Positions 8,308-17,355 are shown, counted from the first letter of the stretch. The stretch: DNA of 42,748 nt from Solibacillus silvestris_B (GCF_051967575.1 NZ_JBQCJW010000032.1:1-42748); one strand, 5' to 3'. Made by a program: numbers and translations. Notes: generated by a model not told the origin, from the letters alone.

Positions 8308-9534
8308 TTGGAGAAAGAAAAAGAAGTGAATAGAAATAACCCATTACCGCAGGAAAAATCCAATTTTTTCTCATCTAAATTTATACGCTTTTTAGGCGGT
8401 AAAAATTTATTATTCTTGTTAGGGATCATCTTATTAGTTGGCTGTGTTGTATATGTGTACGATAAAATTTCATTTATTTTCGAACCGCTGCATGTATTAT
8501 TTGAAGTGATTATTTTGCCCGGTGTACTTGGCGTCATATTATATTATTTGTTGCGTCCGCCATTGAAGCTGTTGGTAAGATGGAAAGTGCCCCGCGCTTT
8601 AGGCATTTTGATTTTATACATTGTCGTTCTCGCGCTGTTAACATTACTTATCGTGCTTGTATTCCCGTTTTTGCGTGACCAATTTACAAATCTGGCTCAG
8701 GAATTCCCCGTTGTTTTAATGGGTCTCGCGAATGATTTATTGGCCTTTTTGAACAACTCTCATTTCAACGAGTTTTTTGAGAAGATAAACTTTGACTACA
8801 ATCAGATTTTGACGGATTTCACAGATGATTTTATTAATACAGTAAAAGATACATTATCGAGTGTCGCTTCAAGTGTGGCATCTGGTATTACAGGATTTGT
8901 GACAACTGTGACAGGCATTGTTTTATCAATCGTCATCGTTCCGTTCATTACATTTTATTTACTATACGAAGGCGATAAAATGCCGCGCTTCATTTTGCGT
9001 CTTTTCCCGCCGCGAATGCGTGAACGTATTGGCGACGTACTGCATGATATGGACAAGCAGATCAGCTCCTACATACAAGGGCAGATTTTAGTATCATTTT
9101 GCATCGGTGTCATGATGACGATCGGCTTTTTAATTATCGGTATGCCATACGCATTATTGCTTGGCTTCCTTGCAATGATTACAAGTGTTGTCCCGTATTT
9201 GGGACCGGCAATTGCTGCGACGCCTGCAGCGATTATCGCGATTGTCAATCCGCCATGGCTCATCGTAAAGCTGATTTTTGTATGGACAATTGTGCAATTA
9301 ATCGAAGGGAAGTTTATTTCTCCTCAGATTATGGGTAAATCATTAAGTATCCATCCGATTACGATTATTTTTGTATTGCTGACATCCGGTGCTTTATTTG
9401 GAGTTCCGGGCGTTGTTTTAGGTATTCCCGGCTATGCATTAATTAAAGTTCTTATCACACATACTTATCGAATTTTTAAAGAGCGTTACAATCGCTTCCA
9501 AACAGATGATTCAAATTTGTATGAGGAATTATAG
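8308..9534 (+). CDS. AI-2E family (UPF0118) membrane transporter
   Basis: A 408-residue polytopic protein. The TTG at 8308 fits GGGGTGG (8297-8303); an earlier in-frame TTG at 8284 has no site. Two N-terminal membrane segments (about 32-50 and 60-82) and a third near 100-125 are followed by a soluble loop. The C-terminal half carries conserved family blocks: PFITFYLLYEGDKMPR, YIQGQILVSFCIG, TSVVPYLGPAIAATPA, GKFISPQIMGKS and PGVVLGIPGY. The family contains AI-2 exporters and Na+(Li+)/H+ antiporters, so the substrate is open. It lies 75 bases after the LCP gene and may be cotranscribed. Confidence 0.9.
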   Translation: MEKEKEVNRNNPLPQEKSNFFSSKFIRFLGGKNLLFLLGIILLVGCVVYVYDKISFIFEPLHVLFEVIILPGVLGVILYYLLRPPLKLLVRWKVPRALGILILYIVVLALLTLLIVLVFPFLRDQFTNLAQEFPVVLMGLANDLLAFLNNSHFNEFFEKINFDYNQILTDFTDDFINTVKDTLSSVASSVASGITGFVTTVTGIVLSIVIVPFITFYLLYEGDKMPRFILRLFPPRMRERIGDVLHDMDKQISSYIQGQILVSFCIGVMMTIGFLIIGMPYALLLGFLAMITSVVPYLGPAIAATPAAIIAIVNPPWLIVKLIFVWTIVQLIEGKFISPQIMGKSLSIHPITIIFVLLTSGALFGVPGVVLGIPGYALIKVLITHTYRIFKERYNRFQTDDSNLYEEL

Positions 9535-9542
9535 TGAAGAAC

Positions 9543-9584
9543 AAGGGGCTGTCCGGAAAACATTTCGGGCACGCACCCTTTTTT
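9543..9584 (+). terminator. Terminator
   Basis: AAGGG, inner GTCCG / CGGGC, outer CCCTT, then six T; eight bases after the AI-2E-family gene. Confidence 0.7.
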
Positions 9585-9625
9585 AAAATCATTCGGTTGA
9601 TTCCATATTAATTGGGGGAGTTTTT

Positions 9626-10015
9626 ATGTTAAGCAAATGGTTGACGTCAGTAGAGGAAAATGGAGTAAGGGTAGAAACAGTCATTGAAAAAACAGAGCTT
9701 GTGGAAGGCGATTCCCTAAATGGTTCCGTTTACATTACGACACTTTCAGATGATGAAGAAGATAAGATCGATTATATTTCTCTGAAAGTTTTATGTGAGC
9801 AGGCAGGTCGGGAATTGTCTATTGTTGCCAAGCATTCATTTGAGCTTGTCGGCAGCATTCGATCAAAAGAGGCTGAAATTGTGCCGTTCGAGCTTATACC
9901 TGACGAGCGTTGGATGTGCGAAGCAGATGAACGGCTCATCTTCCAGACAACAGTCGTTTTTCTGGATGGCACGGAAATTGAAGAAGTCGGCATCATTTCT
10001 TATCGTATGGAGTAA
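9626..10015 (+). CDS. Short Spo0M-like protein
   Basis: A 129-residue protein whose first half (GVRVETVIEKTELVEGDSL, then NGSVYI and KIDYISLKVLC) resembles the N-terminal arrestin-like domain of sporulation-control protein Spo0M. Spo0M is about 258 residues, so this corresponds to one domain only. ATG 9626 follows GGGGGAG. A perfect bidirectional terminator follows. It may be a half-length paralogue; a role in sporulation is inference. Confidence 0.65.
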   Translation: MLSKWLTSVEENGVRVETVIEKTELVEGDSLNGSVYITTLSDDEEDKIDYISLKVLCEQAGRELSIVAKHSFELVGSIRSKEAEIVPFELIPDERWMCEADERLIFQTTVVFLDGTEIEEVGIISYRME

Positions 10016-10019
10016 TAAT

Positions 10020-10055
10020 AAGGCTTTGCTGAAACATCTTATTCAGCAAAGCCTT
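10020..10055. terminator. Bidirectional terminator
   Basis: Perfect 14-bp stem AAGGCTTTGCTGAA / TTCAGCAAAGCCTT between convergent genes, T-rich on the plus side and A/T-rich on the other. Confidence 0.85.
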
Positions 10056-10062
10056 ATTTCTT

Positions 10063-11226
10063 CTATAGTGCTATTTTATTAAGCCTTTCCACAGCTTTTT
10101 GAAGCAGTTCGACGGGTTGTACTAATGCTAAGCGCATATAGCCTTCTCCAGCAGTTCCAAACACTGTGCCAGGAACCATAACGACACCTGTTTGTTCGAT
10201 TGCTTTATATGCAAAGTCAATACATTTTACATCATACGGATATTTTGCCCATACGAACATCCCGCCATCACTTGGAGCGACTTCCCAGCCTATTGAAATT
10301 AAGCCTTCCATTAAAGTTTTATGACGCTCTGAAAAGGTTTTCCGCAGCTCATTCGTAACTTCTTCTGCATTGTCCAATGCTAATGCCGCCACTTGTTGAA
10401 TTGGTTCAAAAATACCAAAATCCAAATTAGACTTTAATTGCTTCATCACTTCTACTAGTTTGGCATTTCCAACGATGTAGGCAATTCGTGTCCCAGCTAG
10501 GCTGAAGCTTTTTGACAAGGAATTGATCTCCAAGCCGACTTCCTTTGCGCCGGGTGTTGCAAGAAAGCTGATTGGAGCATCGCCCTTGAAGTAAAATTCT
10601 GAATAAGCAGCATCATGCAGTACAATAATATTATGCTTTTTGGCAAATGCGACAACTTCTTCAAAATATTCAAGAGATGGCATGGCCGGGACTGGATTGC
10701 CCGGTAAATTCAGTATAAGCAATTTTGCTTTTTGGCATATTTCTTCAGGAACAGCCTTTATATCCGGCAAGTAATTGTTTTCCGCCGTCAATGGCATATA
10801 ATATGGGGTTGCGCCAGCAAGGTGTATTCCCGCATCATAGGCAACATAGGCCGGGTTTGTCGTTAACACGATATCTCCCGGATTACAAAAAGCGACAGGT
10901 AAATGGACTAACCCCTCCTGTGAGCCGATTGTTTGCACCACTTCAGTATCCGGATTTAGCGTCACACTGTTTACGCGCTTATAATAGCGACAAACCGCCT
11001 CATTAAATGTTTGAATACCCGATAATGTATAGCCATATGAAGAGGAAAGTGCTGTAAGTTCCGACATTTTTCTGCGCAAATTTTCTGCTGGCGGAATATC
11101 TGGGCTACCTAAACTTAAATCGATTAATTCCATTCCTTTTTGCTGTTGAAGCTTCGCATGCTTTTTTAAATCGCCAAATATTGCAGGAGCAAATAATGAC
11201 ATTTTTTCAGACGGTTGGATATTCAA
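10063..11226 (-). CDS. Class I/II PLP-dependent aminotransferase, DapL-like subgroup
   Basis: A 387-residue fold-type I aminotransferase. The TTG at 11226 has AAGGAGTG seven bases upstream; the frame upstream to 11277 lacks a site. The pyridoxal lysine lies in SLSKSFSLAGTRIAY. Other landmarks are the glycine-rich SLGSPDIPP, YGYTLSGIQTFNEAV, IGSQEGLVHLPVAFCNPGD, NLPGNP, HDAAYSEF and the C-terminal substrate arginine in YMRLALV. The phrase NPGDIVLTTNPAY and the overall order match LL-diaminopimelate aminotransferase-type enzymes, but the amino donor and acceptor cannot be assigned. It stands alone, divergent from the P-loop gene. Confidence 0.85.
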   Translation of the reverse strand: MNIQPSEKMSLFAPAIFGDLKKHAKLQQQKGMELIDLSLGSPDIPPAENLRRKMSELTALSSSYGYTLSGIQTFNEAVCRYYKRVNSVTLNPDTEVVQTIGSQEGLVHLPVAFCNPGDIVLTTNPAYVAYDAGIHLAGATPYYMPLTAENNYLPDIKAVPEEICQKAKLLILNLPGNPVPAMPSLEYFEEVVAFAKKHNIIVLHDAAYSEFYFKGDAPISFLATPGAKEVGLEINSLSKSFSLAGTRIAYIVGNAKLVEVMKQLKSNLDFGIFEPIQQVAALALDNAEEVTNELRKTFSERHKTLMEGLISIGWEVAPSDGGMFVWAKYPYDVKCIDFAYKAIEQTGVVMVPGTVFGTAGEGYMRLALVQPVELLQKAVERLNKIAL

Positions 11227-11384
11227 TATGTAACACTCCTTAAAACTTTCAAATGTATGCCCCATTTTATCACACACATCACGTATAATGGGGATGAAAT
11301 CAGAAAACAGAGATAATTCATTGCACGAGAGCGTTAAAGTGAAATGGAGTAGCGAATTTATACTCCGGCAAAGGGGAAATGACT

Positions 11385-12185
11385 ATGAAAATCTATTCGC
11401 TAAGCGGACCGAGTGGAACAGGTAAAAGCACAAGCGCATTGCAATTTGCGCATGACTATGAAATCCAGGCGATCATTGATGATGGTTTACTCATCATCAA
11501 TGGGGAAAAAGCGGCCGGGACATCTGCAAAATTTGAGAAAAATACATTGAAAGCTGTGCGTTGTGCTATTTTTGAGGATGAAGTACATAAAGAGGAGGTT
11601 TTGCAGGCTATAAAATCACATGAAGTGGAATCAATATTAATTATAGGCACGTCTGATAAAATGACCAAAAGAATAGCAACACGTTTGCAGTTCGGGGAAA
11701 TTCATCATTTTTATTATGTCCAGAACATTCGGTCGGAAAAAGAAATTCGAATGGCCAAGTATGTGCGGGAAGTGCAGGGCAAACATGTTATGCCTGTGCC
11801 ATATCGCCAAGTAGAGCAAAACTTCTTCAAACGGCTTATTCAGCGCGGGAAAGAAATTTTTTCAACAAATCAAGTAAAGTTAGGGGAAACGACGATTGTG
11901 CAGCCTGATTTTCATCAAAATAGTGTGTACATCGCACGCCCTGTTTATTTAAGTGTGTTAGACCATGTATTGCAGCAGCATGAAATGCTCGCAAAATTTG
12001 AAGTGGCAAACTTGCAAATAGAAGGAATTCCTCAAATGCGACTTAACCTTTATTTAAAATCTCCTGTCCACTATGATGTAGCACATAATTTACACAAGCT
12101 GCAAAAAAATATTTCTGAAGTTTTTTTGCATCATTTCGGCATTGAACCGGAAAAAATTGATATCCAGTTAAAAGGAATTAAATAA
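11385..12185 (+). CDS. P-loop protein with Asp23/Gls24-like C-terminal region
   Basis: A 266-residue cytoplasmic protein. ATG 11385 is eight bases after AAGGGG; an ATG six bases earlier is too close to the site. Residues 7-16 form a clear Walker A (SGPSGTGKST). A beta strand VESILIIGTSD near residue 87 could carry the next NTPase element. The last 90 residues (PVYLSVLDHVL, MRLNLYLKSPVHYDV, HNLHKLQKNISEVF, then FGIEPEKIDIQLKGI) have the strand-helix-strand pattern of Asp23/Gls24 envelope-stress proteins. No membrane segment is seen. The combination suggests a nucleotide-dependent partner in cell-envelope homeostasis, which is inference. No operon partner. Confidence 0.7.
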   Translation: MKIYSLSGPSGTGKSTSALQFAHDYEIQAIIDDGLLIINGEKAAGTSAKFEKNTLKAVRCAIFEDEVHKEEVLQAIKSHEVESILIIGTSDKMTKRIATRLQFGEIHHFYYVQNIRSEKEIRMAKYVREVQGKHVMPVPYRQVEQNFFKRLIQRGKEIFSTNQVKLGETTIVQPDFHQNSVYIARPVYLSVLDHVLQQHEMLAKFEVANLQIEGIPQMRLNLYLKSPVHYDVAHNLHKLQKNISEVFLHHFGIEPEKIDIQLKGIK

Positions 12186-12194
12186 TCTATGAGT

Positions 12195-12233
12195 AAAAGA
12201 GCTGACTATGTGTGGAAGTTGGCTCTTTTTTTA
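12195..12233 (+). terminator. Terminator
   Basis: Twelve-pair stem AAAAGAGCTGAC / GTTGGCTCTTTT (two G-U pairs) with an 11-base loop and a T-run, after the P-loop gene. Confidence 0.85.
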
Positions 12234-12306
12234 TTCGCTGTTCTCTGTTAAAAAGGCTTTAACCCGCATTTTTTAATAATTATTTTATTTTTTAAAAATA
12301 AATAAA

Positions 12307-12335
12307 TTGTATTTTCCGAAAAATAAATATATTCT
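12307..12335 (+). promoter_or_regulatory. Promoter of the dehydrogenase-TRAP operon
   Basis: TTGTAT (12307-12312), 17 bases, TATTCT (12330-12335), in a very AT-rich stretch. The expected transcript start falls just before the operator at 12349. Confidence 0.5.
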
Positions 12336-12348
12336 AAATATTAAGTAT

Positions 12349-12359
12349 TGGTTGGACCA
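12349..12359 (+). promoter_or_regulatory. FCD/GntR-family operator
   Basis: TGGTTGGACCA is an exact match to TGGT-N3-ACCA, the core site of FadR, LldR and related GntR/FCD regulators. It lies 14 bases after the -10. A weaker partner, GGTCTAACC (12371-12379), mirrors GGTTGGACC with one mismatch. The operon's last gene encodes an FCD regulator, so autoregulation by promoter blockage is the natural reading. Confidence 0.75.
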
Positions 12360-12402
12360 GAAAATTAAAAGGTCTAACCCTCAACAGTAAGGAGGAAAAA
12401 TA

Positions 12403-13767
12403 ATGAACTATATTAATCAATTACAGGAATTATTGCCAAATGGGCAAGTGACAACAAATGAAGTTTTGCTCGAGCAGCACGGGAAAGACGAATCTTATCA
12501 TGAGCCACATTTACCGGATGTTGTCGTATTTCCCAAGTCATCAGAAGAAGCAAGTAAAGTGGTAGCTTTTGCAAACGAGCGTCATATACCGGTTGTGCCA
12601 TTCGGTCTTGGCACGAGCCTTGAGGGACATGTCATTCCATACAATGGAGGGATTTCCCTTGATTTATCATTAATGAATAGCATCATTGAAGTTCGCCCGG
12701 AAGATTTTCTAGTAAAGGTCCAACCAGGCGTAACACGCAGTCGGTTAAATAAAGAGCTGAAAAAGTACGGTTTATTTTTTTCAGTCGATCCAGGTGCAGA
12801 TGCTACATTGGGAGGTATGGCTGCTACTAATGCGAGTGGCACAACTTCTGTTCGTTACGGCATTATGCGCGATCAAGTACGTGATTTAGAAGTGGTATTG
12901 GCAAATGGTGACATTATACATACAGGCGGTTTGGCGGCAAAGTCATCATCTGGCTATCATTTAAACGGGCTTATGGTCGGTTCAGAAGGGACATTAGGTG
13001 TCATTACAGAGTTGACATTGCGTGTATACGGTATACCCGAAAAAATTGTTGCCGGACGTGCGACATTTACTACCGTACAGCAAGCAGTTGATTCAGTAGT
13101 TGCTTTAAAGCAAGCAGGCATCCCGATGGCACGAATTGAACTTGTCGATAAACGCAGCATTGAACAAGTAAATCATGCATCCGGAACAAGCTTCGCCGAA
13201 ATGCCGACATTATTTTTGGAATTCCATGGCAATGAAACTGGATTACAGTCAGATATCATTTTCGCTACCGAGCTATTAAACGACAATGGCTGTATTGAGC
13301 TAGCATTTGAGCAAGATGAACGCGCACGCAATCAGCTATGGGAGCTGCGCCACAATTTAGCATACACATACATCCATTCGGCACCGCGAAAACGGTTAAT
13401 GAGCACGGATGTTGTTGTCCCGATTAATTCATTGCCGGAAGCGATCGATAATTCGCGGGCAAAAATTGAAAGCCTGAATATTGATGCAGGCATTGTAGGA
13501 CATGTCGGTGATGGAAACTATCATATTTTACTTATGATCGATATGAAAAATCCACAGGAAATCGCCAGGGCAAAAGAACTTAATGAGCATGTTGTCGAAT
13601 ATGCATTAGCGCTGGGGGGGACTTGCACAGGTGAGCATGGTGTCGGTATCGGCAAAGCAAAGTATCAGCAACGGGAGCATGGCTTAGCGTATAACTGGAT
13701 GAAAGAAATAAAGCGGGCGCTTGATCCGAATAACATTTTAAATCCAGGCAAAATATTTGTTGACTAG
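12403..13767 (+). CDS. FAD-dependent 2-hydroxy-acid dehydrogenase (GlcD / D-lactate dehydrogenase type)
   Basis: A 454-residue FAD_binding_4 / FAD-oxidase C protein. ATG 12403 has AAGGAGG upstream. The FAD site is seen as VVPFGLGTSLEGHVIP (about 65-80), VQPGVTRSRLN and DPGADATLGGMAATNASGT, plus the SEGTLGVITELTLRV strand. The C-terminal substrate domain has GHVGDGNYHILL and CTGEHGVGIGKAKY, whose histidines are conserved in D-lactate and glycolate dehydrogenases. There are no GlcE or GlcF partners here, so it is probably a single-subunit enzyme oxidising a D-2-hydroxy acid. It leads an operon with a TRAP uptake system, which likely imports the same substrate. Confidence 0.88.
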   Translation: MNYINQLQELLPNGQVTTNEVLLEQHGKDESYHEPHLPDVVVFPKSSEEASKVVAFANERHIPVVPFGLGTSLEGHVIPYNGGISLDLSLMNSIIEVRPEDFLVKVQPGVTRSRLNKELKKYGLFFSVDPGADATLGGMAATNASGTTSVRYGIMRDQVRDLEVVLANGDIIHTGGLAAKSSSGYHLNGLMVGSEGTLGVITELTLRVYGIPEKIVAGRATFTTVQQAVDSVVALKQAGIPMARIELVDKRSIEQVNHASGTSFAEMPTLFLEFHGNETGLQSDIIFATELLNDNGCIELAFEQDERARNQLWELRHNLAYTYIHSAPRKRLMSTDVVVPINSLPEAIDNSRAKIESLNIDAGIVGHVGDGNYHILLMIDMKNPQEIARAKELNEHVVEYALALGGTCTGEHGVGIGKAKYQQREHGLAYNWMKEIKRALDPNNILNPGKIFVD

Positions 13768-13779
13768 GAGTAGAAATAG

Positions 13780-14760
13780 ATGAAAAAAACTGTTTTCTTA
13801 ATCAGCCTCGTCATGAGCGTTGTTTTTATGTCAGCTTGCTCCAATTCAAATGAAAAAGAGCAATACGTGCTATATGCAGGGCATTCCCTCGCCGCAGATC
13901 ATCCGTTTGAGTTAGCGATGCAACAGTTGAAACAGCGTGTGGAGGAACGTACGGACGGTCGTGTAATTATCGAAACATTTCCGCTTAGTCAGCTTGGTGC
14001 AGAGCGTGAGTTAATAGAAGGATTGATGCTTGGTTCTGTTGATGTCGTTGTTTCCACTTCTGGCCCGGTTATGAACTTCGTGTCAGATTTTGCTGTGCTT
14101 GATTTACCATTTCTATTTAATGACAGAGAAGCAGCGGTGAATATTTTGGAAGGGGAAATCGGGGATGAGCTGTTTGAGCAATTGCGTGAAATTGGGATTG
14201 TCGGTTTATCATGGGGAGAAAATGGCTTCCGTCATGTAACAAACAGCGTGAGACCTATCGAAACACCGGCTGACTTAAAAGGGCTTTCTTTGCGTGTACA
14301 AGAAAATAAAGTATTTATATCCGCATTTGACAAGCTCGGTGTCAAACCTTCCCCAATGGCTTGGACAGAAGCATTGACTGCGCTGCAATCAGGTGTTGTC
14401 GATGGCCAGGAAAATCCGATTTTAGTAATTGACAGCTACAAACTGTATGATGCAAATCAAAAATATATGACGTTAACTGGGCATGCGTACTCATCCGCAT
14501 TATTTATGCTAAGTGAGCATGCATATGATCGCTTACCTGAAGATCTGCGCCAAATTGTCGTGGAAGAAGGAGAAAAAATCGGCGCATATGAACGCCAGCT
14601 TGTTATCGACTTGGAAAAAAAAGCGCTTGAGGGGCTTGAAGAACAGGGGATGCAAGTTGTAAAAGATGTAGAAACAAGTGCTTTCCGGAAAAAAATTATG
14701 TCGGTGTATGAAAGCTCTAAAAATCAGCAATTATTGCAGCGTATATTAAATGAGCAATAA
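13780..14760 (+). CDS. dctP: TRAP transporter solute-binding lipoprotein, DctP family
   Basis: A 326-residue extracellular binding protein, tethered by lipid in this Gram-positive cell: signal with lipobox MSAC, Cys20. It starts 12 bases after the dehydrogenase stop. DctP marks include AGHSLAADHPFELAMQQL, QLGAERELIEGLMLGSVD, LKGLSLRVQEN with the conserved carboxylate-binding arginine, and WTEALTALQSGVVDGQENP. The ligand is a small organic acid; the neighbouring hydroxy-acid dehydrogenase suggests lactate, glycolate or similar. Confidence 0.93.
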   Translation: MKKTVFLISLVMSVVFMSACSNSNEKEQYVLYAGHSLAADHPFELAMQQLKQRVEERTDGRVIIETFPLSQLGAERELIEGLMLGSVDVVVSTSGPVMNFVSDFAVLDLPFLFNDREAAVNILEGEIGDELFEQLREIGIVGLSWGENGFRHVTNSVRPIETPADLKGLSLRVQENKVFISAFDKLGVKPSPMAWTEALTALQSGVVDGQENPILVIDSYKLYDANQKYMTLTGHAYSSALFMLSEHAYDRLPEDLRQIVVEEGEKIGAYERQLVIDLEKKALEGLEEQGMQVVKDVETSAFRKKIMSVYESSKNQQLLQRILNEQ

Positions 14761-14775
14761 GATGGGGGAAAGACA

Positions 14776-15243
14776 ATGGTGAAAATAGTAGAAGGGATTA
14801 ATAAAATTGTCCATGGCGTATTGATTGTACTAATGGTTGTGCTCGTCGTATCGGTATTTTGCCAAATTACATTCCGTTTTTTCGACTATTCCATCGCATG
14901 GACCGAAGAATTATCCCGGTACTCCATGATTTGGATGACATTTTTAGGAGCGGCTTATGCACTTGCGACACGCGCACATATTGGCATGGAACTTTTAGTC
15001 GAACGTACTCAAGGTATAATAAAGCAAATTTTAATCGTCGTTGCAGCTATAGTAAGTCTCGTATTTTTTGTCATGATGGTTGTAGAAGGTTATGAGCTGT
15101 CGATGCGTGTAATGAATCAACCGTCAGCAGTTTTGCAAATTCCGATGGGGATTGTGTATTCTGTCATCCCGATTAGTGGCATTATTTTAGTTATGAACTT
15201 GTTTTATGTGACGGCAAAACAGCTGAAAGGGGAGTTATCTTAA
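14776..15243 (+). CDS. dctQ: TRAP transporter small membrane subunit, DctQ family
   Basis: A 155-residue protein with four predicted membrane helices (about 12-35, 50-66, 85-107, 125-147). The family hallmark SIAWTEELSRYSMIWMTFLGAAYA lies around helix 2. ATG 14776 follows GGGGGAAAG. Its stop codon overlaps the next start (TAATG at 15241), so translation is coupled to dctM. It joins the large subunit in the Na+-driven transporter. Confidence 0.93.
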   Translation: MVKIVEGINKIVHGVLIVLMVVLVVSVFCQITFRFFDYSIAWTEELSRYSMIWMTFLGAAYALATRAHIGMELLVERTQGIIKQILIVVAAIVSLVFFVMMVVEGYELSMRVMNQPSAVLQIPMGIVYSVIPISGIILVMNLFYVTAKQLKGELS

Positions 15244-16511
15244 TGATCGATATCCTTCTTTTCGTTGTATTGCTCGTATTGATTTTTATTAATGTACCGA
15301 TAGCTATTGCACTTGCGATGGCCGCAACACTGTTTTTCGTTAGTCAAAGCGAAATGCCGGTTGTGGCAATTTTCCAACGTATGTTTAATTCGATAGACTC
15401 GTTTCCATTATTAGCTGTACCATTTTTCCTGTTAGCAGGAAAATTAATGGAGTCTGGTGGAATTTCCCGCAGACTAATCCATTTGGCAGAAGTAATGCTT
15501 GGTCGCGTTCGCGGAGGTTTAGCGCTTGTTTCCATCATTTCATGTACCTTTTTTGCTGCACTATCAGGTTCTGCCGCTGCAACAACGGCCGCGGTTGGAG
15601 CCATTATGATTCCTGCAATGGTGAAGAAAGGGTATGATAAAAACTTCTCCACGGCGATTCAAGCGGCAGGGGGGACAATTGGCGTTATTATCCCCCCAAG
15701 TGTGCCACTCGTACTATTTGGTGTAACGGCAAGTGTTTCCATTAGTGATTTATTTTTAGCCGGTATTATTCCTGGAATTTTTGTCACGGCAGCACTTCTT
15801 ATCCTTGTTTATGTCATTTCGATTATGCAAGGATACGGTGGAGGTGAAAAATATAATTTCAAAGAATTCCTTATCGCATTCAAAGATTCGATTTTGGCAC
15901 TTCTGATGCCTGTCATTATATTAGGCGGTATATATAGCGGACTCTTTACTGCAACTGAAGCAGCTCTTGTGGCAGTCGTCTATGGATTGATCGTCGGCGT
16001 CTTTATTTATCGGGAAATTACTATAAAAGATTTATATCATATTTTCTCTTCTGCTACTGTAATGAGTGCATCCATTTTATTTATCATTGCTGGTGCCTCT
16101 GTATTCGCTTATTATCTGACACGCGAACGCATACCGATGCAAATTACAGAAGCTTTATTAAGCGTGACGGATAATTGGATTTTTGCTTTGCTTATCATCA
16201 ATTTCATTCTGCTTATTGTCGGCACATTTATGGAAACGGCAGCCGCGATTTTAATTTTAACACCGATTTTAGCGCCAGTTGCAAGTGCGCTTGGCATTGA
16301 TCTTGTTCATTTTGGGATTATTATGATTGTAAACTTGGCAATCGGTTACATTACACCTCCAGTTGGGTTAAACTTGTTTGTGGCAAATAAAATAGCCGGA
16401 ACAAAATTTGAAGGGGTAATGCGGGCGATCGTACCGTTTATACTCGTCATGATAGTCTGTGTGGTTGTTATATCATTCGTTCCGGCACTGAGCTTATTTT
16501 TAGTAAAATAA
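15243..16511 (+). CDS. dctM: TRAP transporter large membrane subunit, DctM family
   Basis: A 422-residue permease with about 11-12 membrane segments, the ion-coupled channel of the TRAP system. Conserved family segments are VPFFLLAGKLMESGGISRRL, SGSAAATTAAVGAIMIPAM, GGTIGVIIPPSVPLVLFG, GTFMETAAAILILTPIL and IGYITPPVGLNLFV. Length is typical. It overlaps dctQ by one base. Confidence 0.95.
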   Translation: MIDILLFVVLLVLIFINVPIAIALAMAATLFFVSQSEMPVVAIFQRMFNSIDSFPLLAVPFFLLAGKLMESGGISRRLIHLAEVMLGRVRGGLALVSIISCTFFAALSGSAAATTAAVGAIMIPAMVKKGYDKNFSTAIQAAGGTIGVIIPPSVPLVLFGVTASVSISDLFLAGIIPGIFVTAALLILVYVISIMQGYGGGEKYNFKEFLIAFKDSILALLMPVIILGGIYSGLFTATEAALVAVVYGLIVGVFIYREITIKDLYHIFSSATVMSASILFIIAGASVFAYYLTRERIPMQITEALLSVTDNWIFALLIINFILLIVGTFMETAAAILILTPILAPVASALGIDLVHFGIIMIVNLAIGYITPPVGLNLFVANKIAGTKFEGVMRAIVPFILVMIVCVVVISFVPALSLFLVK

Positions 16512-16527
16512 CAGAGGTGTGAATAAG

Positions 16528-17232
16528 TTGGCTTCATCAAATAAAAAAAAGGTATATGAAATTATATTTGAAAAAATTCAACGTGAAATTGCTTCGGGAC
16601 ATTTAAAAATCGGCGATAAATTGCCTCCTGAACGGGAGCTTGCCGTGCAATACAGTGTGAGCCGCACATCAATACGGGAGGCGCTTCGTCTATTGGAACT
16701 GAGCAGTGTTATAGAAATACGGCAAGGGGATGGCACGTTCATAAAAAATATATCCGTGCCTCATTTGCAAGATCAATTGTCGGATGTATTAATCAAAACG
16801 GATAAAGCGATATTATATGAAATGCTTGAATTACGCCTCATTTTGGAATCCGAATGCGCCGCGCTTGCTGCTTTGCGCGCAACAGGGCATGATCTCGAAA
16901 AAATTGCGCACACCGTTGAAGCGATGAATATTGCACATGATGATGAGGAAGCAGGGTTGCAGGCAGATTTAGCATTTCATATGGCCATTGCCCAATCAAC
17001 CAATAATAGCGTACTTGTGCAATTAATCGCTTCATTTGAACCGCATATGCGTAATACAATAGAAGTAACACGTAAACACCGTTTGTCTTCTAATGAAAAT
17101 ATTACCCGTACCCTTGATGAGCATAAAGCGATTTACATTGCCATTAGTCGCGGCGAAAGTGAAAAAGCAAAATTACTAATGGAAGAACATATTCGTACTA
17201 TTCGCCAGGAACTATCGGAATTGTCCATTTAA
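16528..17232 (+). CDS. GntR-family regulator, FadR/FCD subfamily
   Basis: A 234-residue DNA-binding regulator. TTG 16528 is eight bases after AGAGGTG; a GTG at 16519 is too near that site. Residues 7-72 form the GntR winged helix (LPPERELAVQYSVSRTSIRE, then QGDGTFI). Residues 90-225 are an FCD domain with the metal/ligand pattern DLAFHMAI, DEHKAI and MEEHI. FCD proteins of this kind bind carboxylic acids; LldR senses lactate. It closes the operon, and the matching TGGT-N3-ACCA operator lies ahead of the first gene. Confidence 0.9.
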   Translation: MASSNKKKVYEIIFEKIQREIASGHLKIGDKLPPERELAVQYSVSRTSIREALRLLELSSVIEIRQGDGTFIKNISVPHLQDQLSDVLIKTDKAILYEMLELRLILESECAALAALRATGHDLEKIAHTVEAMNIAHDDEEAGLQADLAFHMAIAQSTNNSVLVQLIASFEPHMRNTIEVTRKHRLSSNENITRTLDEHKAIYIAISRGESEKAKLLMEEHIRTIRQELSELSI

Positions 17233-17299
17233 ATAATTAATTATTCCATTTAAAAATGGGGGAACGAATACCCTTTAGCTTCTTTTTCTTCCTATAAAC

Positions 17300-17355
17300 A
17301 AAAGTACTCTGCACGATAGATTTATTATATCTCTATCTTGTAGAGTACTTTTTAT
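17300..17355. terminator. Bidirectional terminator
   Basis: Interrupted long stem: AAAAGTACTCT / AGAGTACTTTT outside and GATAGA / TCTATC inside, with T-rich ends. It separates the TRAP operon from the convergent crotonase-family gene. Confidence 0.85.
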
